Of a stretch of 5,806 bases of DNA, positions 1 to 5,806 are shown in pieces. Position numbers and translations under genes: made by a program. The stretch lies in contig JABFVJ010000041.1 in assembly GCA_013362835.1 (NCBI GenBank), positions 1-5,806 on the forward strand, written 5' to 3'. The DNA comes from Nonomuraea sp. (GTDB lineage Bacteria; Actinomycetota; Actinomycetes; Streptosporangiales; Streptosporangiaceae). Position 1 is the first letter of the stretch. Every line of letters starts with the position of its first letter. The notes beneath the pieces are model-generated. The model was given only the letters and a program-made list of their open reading frames with translations. It was not told the origin of the DNA and searched no databases.

Positions 1-173
1 ACGGACCCGTCGGCGGGCCTGGTCAGCCCGGTGATCACGTCGATGAGCGTGGTCTTGCCCGCGCCGTTGGGCCCGATGAGGAAGCGCAGCTCGCCCTCCG
101 GCACGGTCAGGTCCACGCCGTCGAGCGCCCTGAACCCGTCGAACTCCACGCGTACGTCACGCAGTTCGAGCAC
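1..173 (-). CDS. urtD: Urea ABC transporter ATP-binding protein UrtD (N-terminal 57 codons, cut by window edge)
   Basis: This is the start of one of the two ATPases that power urea import through UrtB/UrtC on the cytoplasmic face of the membrane. The reading frame begins VLELRDVRVEF and reaches a clear Walker A motif, GPNGAGKTT, at about residues 34-42, followed by LIDVITGLTRP, as in LivG/UrtD-type branched-chain and urea ATPases. The GTG at 171-173 is chosen as start because a strong Shine-Dalgarno (GGAGGT, 180-185) lies 6 nt upstream. The first 17 nt overlap the end of urtC. Walker B, the ABC signature and the H-loop lie outside the window. The family is certain as an ABC ATPase; UrtD rather than LivG or UrtE rests on position directly after urtC. 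Confidence 0.9.
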   Translation of the reverse strand, partial: MLELRDVRVEFDGFRALDGVDLTVPEGELRFLIGPNGAGKTTLIDVITGLTRPADGS

Positions 174-1170
174 GCCGCCACCTCCCCGCCAGACCGACGA
201 TCCCCTTGGGCGCGAACGTCATCACCAGGATGAACAGCGCGCCCTGCAGATAGAGCCAGCCGTCGGCGAACTGCTCGCTGAAGGCCGTCTTGGCGTAGCC
301 CATGAGCACCGCGCCGAGCACCGCCCCGGCCAGCGCGTGCCGCCCGCCGACGGCCACCGCGACGACCAGTTCGAGCGAGGGCACGACGCCGAGCAGCGCG
401 GGCGAGATGATGCCGACGACCGGGACGAACAGCGCGCCCGCGAGCCCGGCCATGCCCGCCGACACGGCGAAGGTGACGGTCTTGACCAGGGCCGGGTCGT
501 AGCCGAGGAAGCGCACCCGGTCCTCGCCGTCGCGTACGGCGACCAACAGGCGGCCGTACCGGCTGCGGACGAGCTGTCTCGCGCCCAGGTAGAGCAGGCC
601 GAGGACGACGGCCACCACCAGGTAGAGGACGCGCTGCGTGGAGTCCTCGGCGAGGTCCTGGCCGAACAGCTCGAAGAAGTTCGTCATGCCGTTGGTGCCG
701 CCGGTCAGCCCCTGCCGGCCGACGAGCAGGATGACCAGGGCGGCGGCGAGCGCCTGGGTGAGGATCGCGAAGTAGGCGCCGCGTACGCGCTGCCTGAACA
801 CCAGCGTGCCCAGCAGGACGGCGATCGCCACGGGCCCGATCACCGCCATGGAGATCGCGAACACCGGATTGGCGAACGGCACCCACAGCGCGGGCAGCTC
901 CTCCACCCCGCTCCAGACCATGAAGTCCGGCAGCCCGCCGCCCTCGGCGAGCTTGAGATGCATGGCCATCGCGTAGCCGCCGAGCCCGAAGAAGACCCCC
1001 TGCCCGAGCGTGAGCATGCCGCCCTGCCCCCAGACCAGCCCGATGCCGAGCGCCACGATCGCGTAGCACAGGTATTTGGCGAGCAGCCCGAGACGGAAGG
1101 GTTCGAGCAGGAGCGGCGCGGCGACCAGCGCGAGCACCGCGATCGCGGCGAACGGTATGTGCTTCCTCAT
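157..1170 (-). CDS. urtC: Urea ABC transporter permease UrtC
   Basis: Second integral membrane subunit of the urea ABC importer, of the LivM/BPD_transp_2 type. The 337-residue product has an N-terminal hydrophobic segment (about 6-22), then GQGGMLTLGQGVFFGLGGYA at about 48-67, the family's conserved second-helix motif. A TGGTNGM motif is at about 156-162, and the cytoplasmic coupling loop around AVRDGEDRVRFLGYD is at 211-225, where the ATPase is expected to dock. The final hydrophobic block, with GGRHALAGAVLGAVL, lies near 275-289. A short basic tail (RWRRARTA) ends the protein. The ATG overlaps the urtB stop by 4 nt (ATGA), so translation is probably coupled to urtB, and the end overlaps the urtD start. 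No damage is visible. UrtC rather than a generic amino-acid permease is supported by the UrtA-type binding protein and the adjacent urease genes. Confidence 0.95.
   Translation of the reverse strand: MRKHIPFAAIAVLALVAAPLLLEPFRLGLLAKYLCYAIVALGIGLVWGQGGMLTLGQGVFFGLGGYAMAMHLKLAEGGGLPDFMVWSGVEELPALWVPFANPVFAISMAVIGPVAIAVLLGTLVFRQRVRGAYFAILTQALAAALVILLVGRQGLTGGTNGMTNFFELFGQDLAEDSTQRVLYLVVAVVLGLLYLGARQLVRSRYGRLLVAVRDGEDRVRFLGYDPALVKTVTFAVSAGMAGLAGALFVPVVGIISPALLGVVPSLELVVAVAVGGRHALAGAVLGAVLMGYAKTAFSEQFADGWLYLQGALFILVMTFAPKGIVGLAGRWRRARTA
180..185 (-). promoter_or_regulatory. Ribosome binding site of urtD, inside urtC
   Basis: The minus strand reads GGAGGT here, within a purine-rich GGGGAGGT, 6 nt before the GTG start of urtD. 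It lies inside the last codons of urtC. It is the strongest Shine-Dalgarno match among the urt junctions and decides the urtD start. urtB and urtC, in contrast, start at ATGA overlaps. Confidence 0.75.
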
Positions 1171-2015
1171 GTCAGCACCCGCGATCGAAGCACGAACAGC
1201 CCTTGCGGCCTGATCTGCAGGAACGCGATGATCACGGCGAACACGATCACCTTCGCGAGCGAGGCGTCCGACCAGAACTCGGCGTAGGAGTTGAGCAGCC
1301 CGAGCCCGATCGCGGCCAGCACGGCCCCGCGCAGCTGCCCGAGCCCGCCCGCGACCACGACGAGGAACGCGTCCACGATGTAGTAGGTCCCGAGCGCGGG
1401 ACCGACCGGCCCGATGAGCGTCAGCGCCACCCCGGCCAGGCCCGCGAGCCCCGACCCGACGAAGAACGTCAGCATGTCCACCCGCCCGGTGTCGATGCCG
1501 CTGGTCGCCGCGAGCCGCCGGTTCTGCACCACGGCCTGCGTCCTGCGGCCGAGCCCGGTCCTGGTCAGGTACGCCCAGACCCCGACCACCCCGGCCACCG
1601 CCAGCGCCATGATGAACAGCCGGTTGTACGGCAGGATCCCCAGCCCGCCGGCCAGCCAGGACGGCGCCGGCACCTGCACGTTCGGCGCCCCGAACAGGTC
1701 GCGGGCGAGCTGCTGCAGCACCAGGCTGACACCCCAGGTGAGCAGCAGCGTGTCGAGCGGCCGCCCGTAGAAGTGCCTGATCGCGGCCCGTTCCAGGATC
1801 AGGCCCATCACCCCGGCGACCACGAAGGCCACCGGCAGCGCGAGCAGCACGTCCTGGAGCAGGAACGCGGTGTAGGCCCCGGCCATGATGAACTCGCCGT
1901 GCGCCATGTTGATCACGCCCATCTGCCCGAACGTGAACGTCAGCCCGAGCGCGATCAGCAGCAGCACCGCCCCGATGGACAGCCCGATGGGGAGCTGGTT
2001 GACGAAGGCGCTCAT
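1167..2015 (-). CDS. urtB: Urea ABC transporter permease UrtB
   Basis: First integral membrane subunit of the urea importer, of the LivH/BPD_transp_2 type. The product is 282 residues. The open frame runs further upstream, but the real start is the ATG at 2013-2015: it overlaps the urtA stop by 4 nt (ATGA), the permease fold starts there ([20 protein letters not shown]), and the upstream frame only shadows urtA. Visible landmarks are [19 protein letters not shown] (about 30-48), the family's signature. The cytoplasmic coupling loop is around [12 protein letters not shown] (164-175), [13 protein letters not shown] is at 223-235, and RPQGLF is at 269-274 near the C-terminus. This is the compact form; many proteobacterial UrtB proteins carry a long extra N-terminal region that is absent here. 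No strong ribosome site precedes it, so translation probably depends on urtA. Confidence 0.95.
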   Translation of the reverse strand: MSAFVNQLPIGLSIGAVLLLIALGLTFTFGQMGVINMAHGEFIMAGAYTAFLLQDVLLALPVAFVVAGVMGLILERAAIRHFYGRPLDTLLLTWGVSLVLQQLARDLFGAPNVQVPAPSWLAGGLGILPYNRLFIMALAVAGVVGVWAYLTRTGLGRRTQAVVQNRRLAATSGIDTGRVDMLTFFVGSGLAGLAGVALTLIGPVGPALGTYYIVDAFLVVVAGGLGQLRGAVLAAIGLGLLNSYAEFWSDASLAKVIVFAVIIAFLQIRPQGLFVLRSRVLT

Positions 2016-3214
2016 CCCTGGCCCGCCAGCCCGGCCGCCCACGGGTAGCCCTTCAGGTACGGGTCCGGCTTGATCGGCTTGCCCGAGTCCCACACCTGCT
2101 TGATCAGGCCGTCGGGCTGGATGACGCCGATGCGGGCGGTCTTGTACATGTGCTGGTTCTCGCCGTCGATGGTGACCAGGCCCTCGGGGCGTTCGAGCGC
2201 GATGCCGGGGGCGGCCTTCTTCACGGCTTCCACCTCGGTCGTGCCCGCCTTCTTGACGGCCTCGGCCCACAGGTAGACCGCGTTGTAGCCGGCCTCCATG
2301 GGGTCGGAGGTGACCTTGGCCGCGCCGTACTTGGCCTTGTACGCCTTGACGAAGGCGGTGTTGGCCGGGGTGTCGGTGGTCTGGTAGTAGTTCCAGGCGA
2401 CCGGCTGGCCGACGATGTTGTCGACGCCGATGCCGGTCACCTCCTCCTCGGCGATGCTCACCGACAGCACCGGCATGGTCTCGGCCGTGGTGCCCGCGCT
2501 CTTGAGCTGCTTGAAGAAGGCGACGTTGCTGTCGCCGTTCAGGGTGTTGAACACCGCGTCGGGCTTGGCGCCGACGACCTTGTTGACCAGGGTGGAGTAC
2601 TCGGTGTGGCCGAGCGGCGTGTACTCCTCGCCGAGGACCTCCATGCCGTTGGCCGCCGCGTACGCCTTGATGATCTTGTTGGCCGTACGCGGGAAGACGT
2701 AGTCGCTGCCGACCAGGAAGATCTTCTTCTTGCCCTGTTCCCGCAGGTAGTCCAGGCCGGGGATGATCTGCTGGTTGGTGGTGGCGCCGGTGTAGAAGAT
2801 GTACGGCGAGCTCTCCAGTCCCTCGTACTGCACCGGGTACCACAGCAGCGCCTTGTACCGTTCGAAGACCGGCAGCATCGCCTTCCTGCTGGCCGACGTC
2901 CAGCCGCCGAACACGGTGGCGACCTTGTCCTGCCTGATCAGCTTGGTGGCCTTCTCGGCGAACGTGGGCCAGTCGGAGGCGCCGTCCTCCACGACGGGCA
3001 CCAGCTTCTTGCCGAGCACGCCGCCGGCCTTGTTGATCTCCTCGATGGCGAGGAGCTCGGCGTCGCGCACGGTGACCTCGCTGATGGCCATCGTGCCGCT
3101 GAGCGAGTGCAGCAGGCCGACCTTGATGTCGGCGGACTCCTCACCCTGCGACGACCCGCAGGCGGCGAGCGATAACAGGAGGACGGCGGAGACGAGGGAA
3201 CGGGGGACGCGCAC
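2012..3214 (-). CDS. urtA: Urea-binding lipoprotein UrtA (ABC transporter substrate-binding protein)
   Basis: Extracytoplasmic urea receptor of the importer, a Peripla_BP_5/type I binding protein. I start it at the GTG at 3212-3214, giving 400 residues, because AGGAAGGAA lies 5 nt upstream. That start also gives a normal lipoprotein signal: a basic N-terminus (RVPR), a hydrophobic stretch, and the lipobox LAAC with the lipidated Cys at residue 19. An in-frame ATG at 3265 would add 17 unlikely residues ([17 protein letters not shown]) ahead of the signal. The mature part begins with a low-complexity linker ([10 protein letters not shown]). It then shows UrtA-typical blocks: [11 protein letters not shown] (about 36-46), [10 protein letters not shown] (102-111), [14 protein letters not shown] (124-137), [10 protein letters not shown] (140-149) and a later [10 protein letters not shown] block. 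These match UrtA better than amino-acid receptors such as LivJ. The gene is first in the minus-strand operon and ends in a 4-nt overlap with urtB. Confidence 0.95.
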   Translation of the reverse strand: MRVPRSLVSAVLLLSLAACGSSQGEESADIKVGLLHSLSGTMAISEVTVRDAELLAIEEINKAGGVLGKKLVPVVEDGASDWPTFAEKATKLIRQDKVATVFGGWTSASRKAMLPVFERYKALLWYPVQYEGLESSPYIFYTGATTNQQIIPGLDYLREQGKKKIFLVGSDYVFPRTANKIIKAYAAANGMEVLGEEYTPLGHTEYSTLVNKVVGAKPDAVFNTLNGDSNVAFFKQLKSAGTTAETMPVLSVSIAEEEVTGIGVDNIVGQPVAWNYYQTTDTPANTAFVKAYKAKYGAAKVTSDPMEAGYNAVYLWAEAVKKAGTTEVEAVKKAAPGIALERPEGLVTIDGENQHMYKTARIGVIQPDGLIKQVWDSGKPIKPDPYLKGYPWAAGLAGQG

Positions 3215-3219
3215 GGCGG

Positions 3220-3228
3220 TTCCTTCCT
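3220..3228 (-). promoter_or_regulatory. Ribosome binding site of urtA
   Basis: The minus strand reads AGGAAGGAA, 5 nt before the GTG at 3214. It supports the GTG start of urtA over the in-frame ATG at 3265, which would put this site inside the coding sequence. Confidence 0.75.
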
Positions 3229-3268
3229 GCGGACCGGTACTGCGAGAAAGGTGACTCCGCGGCATTTC

Positions 3269-3283
3269 ACGAGAGGTTCTCGT
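3269..3283. repeat. 6-bp inverted repeat near the likely urtA promoter
   Basis: ACGAGA (3269-3274) and TCTCGT (3278-3283) are exact reverse complements around GGT. The repeat overlaps the urtA-proximal pentamer of the GlnR-like array and abuts the weak TGAAAT -10 candidate. It might be a repressor site or a small hairpin in the urtA leader; its short length means chance cannot be excluded. Confidence 0.35.
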
Positions 3284-3312
3284 CCGTTAAGAGGCGATTG
3301 CCGATCGTTCAC
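3275..3312 (-). promoter_or_regulatory. Candidate GlnR operator facing urtA (four pentamers, 11-bp phase)
   Basis: Read on the minus strand, four pentamers lie exactly 11 bp apart: GTGAA (3312-3308), GCAAT (3301-3297), TTAAC (3290-3286) and GAACC (3279-3275), each separated by 6 nt. The known Streptomyces GlnR consensus is gTnAc-n6-GaAAc-n6-gTnAc-n6-GaAAc. By hand count 13 of its 18 fixed positions match, in the right alternating order. No single pentamer is perfect, so this is a degenerate candidate. The array ends 60 nt before the urtA start codon, leaving room for a promoter and a short leader. GlnR normally activates nitrogen-acquisition genes under nitrogen limitation; that role here is inferred. 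Confidence 0.42.
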
Positions 3313-3329
3313 CGGGGAAACGCCCCGGT
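3311..3329. repeat. Perfect 7-bp inverted repeat between the two operator candidates
   Basis: ACCGGGG (3311-3317) and CCCCGGT (3323-3329) are exact reverse complements around a 5-nt centre, AAACG. No T-run follows on either strand, and the region lies between divergent starts, so a terminator is unlikely. It touches the outer edge of the urtA-facing array. It could be an operator for a second regulator, or chance in GC-rich DNA. Confidence 0.5.
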
Positions 3330-3342
3330 TCATTCCTCCGGC

Positions 3343-3380
3343 GAAACCAACACGACATGCCCCGGCAACAGCGTGGAAAC
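3343..3380 (+). promoter_or_regulatory. Candidate GlnR operator facing ureA (four pentamers, 11-bp phase)
   Basis: On the plus strand, four pentamers lie exactly 11 bp apart: GAAAC (3343-3347), GACAT (3354-3358), GCAAC (3365-3369) and GAAAC (3376-3380). Scored against gTnAc-n6-GaAAc-n6-gTnAc-n6-GaAAc, 14 of 18 fixed positions match by hand count, and the last pentamer is a perfect GaAAc half-site. The array ends 10 nt before the -10-like hexamer and so covers the place where a -35 element would be. I see no good -35 there, which is what an activator-dependent promoter would look like. GlnR is the best-known regulator with this geometry; another regulator is possible. Confidence 0.45.
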
Positions 3381-3390
3381 GGCCCCTTCC

Positions 3391-3396
3391 TAGGGT
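3391..3396 (+). promoter_or_regulatory. Candidate -10 element of ureA, probably a leaderless transcript
   Basis: TAGGGT fits the actinobacterial -10 pattern TAnnnT. Only 6 nt (CCGGCC) separate it from the ureA ATG at 3403, which would put the transcription start at or next to the A of the start codon. The only ribosome-site-like sequence upstream of ureA is AGGG, lying inside this same hexamer. Either reading is possible, but the absence of a normal Shine-Dalgarno favours the leaderless one. Confidence 0.5.
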
Positions 3397-3402
3397 CCGG
3401 CC

Positions 3403-3705
3403 ATGCGGCTTACCTCACACGAGCAGGAGCGGCTGCTCATCCACGTCGCCGCCGGAGTGGCGCGCGAGCGGCAGGCCAGGGGCCTTCGGCTCAACCACCC
3501 CGAGGCTACCGCCGTCATCGCCTCGTTCCTCATGGAGGGGGCCAGGGACGGGCGCAGCGTGGCCGACCTCATGGAGGCCGGACGGTCCGTGCTGGACCGG
3601 GCCGACGTCATGGAGGGCGTGCCGGAGATGCTGGAGAGCGTCCAGATCGAGGCCACCTTCCCCGACGGCACGAAGCTGGTCACCGTCCACAGGCCGATCC
3701 CGTGA
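3403..3705 (+). CDS. ureA: Urease subunit gamma UreA
   Basis: Small structural subunit of nickel urease in the cytoplasm; it packs with UreB and UreC in the (ABC)3 trimer. The product is 100 residues, the usual length for a separate gamma subunit. It matches the family along its whole length: [18 protein letters not shown] at the start, the [13 protein letters not shown] block (about 25-37), [17 protein letters not shown] (42-58), [20 protein letters not shown] (69-88) and [10 protein letters not shown] at the end. The start is the ATG at 3403, preceded by a TAGGGT -10-like hexamer and only a weak AGGG ribosome site. It is the first gene of the urease operon and overlaps ureB by 4 nt (GTGA). 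Nothing is odd in the protein. Confidence 0.97.
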   Translation: MRLTSHEQERLLIHVAAGVARERQARGLRLNHPEATAVIASFLMEGARDGRSVADLMEAGRSVLDRADVMEGVPEMLESVQIEATFPDGTKLVTVHRPIP

Positions 3706-4005
3706 TCCCCGGCGAGTACGCGCACCCCGACGGCGCGCTCCCCCTGAACCCCGGGCGGCCCCGGGTGACGCTCCGGGTGGTCAACACCGCCGACCGGCCG
3801 GTGCAGGTCGGCTCCCACTACCACTTCGCGGCCGCCAACCCCGGCCTCGACTTCGACAGGAAGGCGGCCTGGGGGCTGCGCCTCGACGTACCGGCCGGCA
3901 CCGCGATCAGGTTCGAGCCCGGTGTCGAACGCGACGTGACCCTCGTGCCCATCGCGGGCAACCGGGTCGTACCGGGCCTGCGCCCGGAGTGGGCGGGGCC
4001 GCTCG

Positions 4006-4013
<8 letters not shown>
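3702..4013 (+). CDS. ureB: Urease subunit beta UreB
   Basis: Second small structural subunit of urease. The product is 103 residues, a normal length for a separate beta subunit. It starts at the GTG at 3702-3704, which overlaps the ureA stop (GTGA) and gives the family's N-terminus MIPGEY. The frame stays open upstream, but that part is a shadow of ureA and the control region. Family blocks visible are [20 protein letters not shown] (about 24-43), [20 protein letters not shown] (47-66) and [21 protein letters not shown] (67 onward). There is no strong ribosome site, so translation is probably coupled to ureA. Its last 8 nt overlap the start of ureC. Confidence 0.96.
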
Positions 4014-5714
<1,701 letters not shown>

Positions 5715-5715
<1 letters not shown>

Positions 5716-5806
5716 TGAACCCGTCCCTGCTCCTCCTCACCGACTCCCGCCTCCCGGCCGGCGGCCACGCCCACTCGGGCGGCACGGAACAGGCGATCGC
5801 CTCGGG
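5715..5806 (+). CDS. ureF: Urease accessory protein UreF (N-terminal 30 codons, cut by window edge)
   Basis: Start of the urease accessory protein UreF, which with UreD(H) and UreG forms the complex that carbamylates the active-site lysine and inserts nickel. Visible residues are MNPSLLLLTDSRLPAGGHAH and then SGGTEQAIAS, matching the actinobacterial UreF N-terminus (DSRLPAGGHAHSGG). The ATG shares one base with the ureC stop (TGATG), so translation is probably coupled. No ureE lies between ureC and ureF. The ureABCF order, with ureG and ureD expected next, is the common actinomycete arrangement. Confidence 0.93.

Larger units (their letters stand above)
3215..3402. promoter_or_regulatory. Divergent urtA/ureA control region
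   Basis: These 188 bp separate the divergent urtA and ureA starts and contain no credible gene. The stretch is visibly richer in A/T than the flanking coding DNA. From left to right it holds the urtA ribosome site, a 6-bp inverted repeat (3269-3283), a GlnR-like array facing urtA (3275-3312), a 7-bp inverted repeat (3311-3329), a GlnR-like array facing ureA (3343-3380) and a -10-like hexamer for ureA (3391-3396). Shared control of urea uptake and urea breakdown is inferred from this arrangement. The promoter for urtA is not clear; the best -10-like hexamer is TGAAAT at 3264-3269 on the minus strand, which is weak. Confidence 0.8.

Noticed and set aside
31..1287. 418-codon open frame on the plus strand opposite urtC
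   Set aside because: It is antisense to urtD, urtC and the end of urtB, and its translation is low-complexity (H, R, E, D, Q rich). Stop codons are rare in this frame only because of GC bias.
2016..2843. N-terminal extension of the urtB frame
   Set aside because: The frame stays open upstream of the ATG at 2015, but the translation there is a shadow of urtA (G, R, H, Q rich), and the permease fold begins exactly at the ATGA overlap.
2150..3175. 341-codon open frame on the plus strand opposite urtA
   Set aside because: It is a mirror of urtA codons, with repetitive G/V/L/D composition, no motif and no ribosome site that makes sense beside urtA.
3215..3265. Alternative urtA start at the ATG at 3265
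   Set aside because: It would place 17 non-signal residues before the lipoprotein signal and put the AGGAAGGAA ribosome site inside the gene. The GTG at 3214 is better supported.
3317..3321. Extra GAAAC pentamer near TTCAC, considered as a further GlnR half-site
   Set aside because: Its spacing (9 bp from 3308, 26 bp from 3343) is out of the 11-bp phase, so it does not extend either array.
2938..3333. Small minus-strand frame starting at 3333, with GGAGGA just upstream
   Set aside because: The purine stretch almost touches the ATG, which is too close for a ribosome site. Most of the frame is a shadow of urtA with no recognisable features.

Overview
The window comes from a high-GC actinomycete. 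Third codon positions are almost all G or C, GTG starts are used, and genes overlap by ATGA, GTGA or TGATG junctions. The overall style fits Streptomyces or Streptosporangiales such as Nonomuraea, but genus is an inference I cannot settle from sequence alone. The content is a urea-scavenging locus: a urea ABC transporter (urt) on the minus strand, transcribed divergently from a urease operon (ure) on the plus strand.

Layout. Positions 1-173 (minus) hold the first 57 codons of the ATPase gene urtD, cut by the window edge. Positions 157-1170 are urtC and 1167-2015 are urtB, the two permeases. Positions 2012-3214 are urtA, the urea-binding lipoprotein. Positions 3215-3402 are a 188-bp divergent control region. 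On the plus strand follow ureA (3403-3705), ureB (3702-4013), ureC (4006-5715) and the first 30 codons of ureF (from 5715), cut by the right edge. urtE is expected beyond the left edge, and ureG and ureD beyond the right edge; none of these can be seen here.

Function. UrtA captures urea outside the membrane, UrtB and UrtC form the channel, and UrtD (with UrtE) supplies ATP hydrolysis. UreABC is the nickel urease apoenzyme, which splits urea into ammonia and carbamate/CO2. UreF is part of the machinery that loads nickel. All urease metal ligands and catalytic residues are present in UreC, so the enzyme looks functional.

The most interesting part is the control region. It carries two 38-bp four-part arrays of pentamers spaced exactly 11 bp apart, one facing each operon, that resemble the actinobacterial nitrogen regulator GlnR consensus (gTnAc-n6-GaAAc, twice). 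A perfect 7-bp inverted repeat sits between them. A TAGGGT -10-like hexamer ends 6 nt before the ureA ATG, suggesting a leaderless ureA transcript. The genes themselves are ordinary members of known families, and I found no new system in the window.
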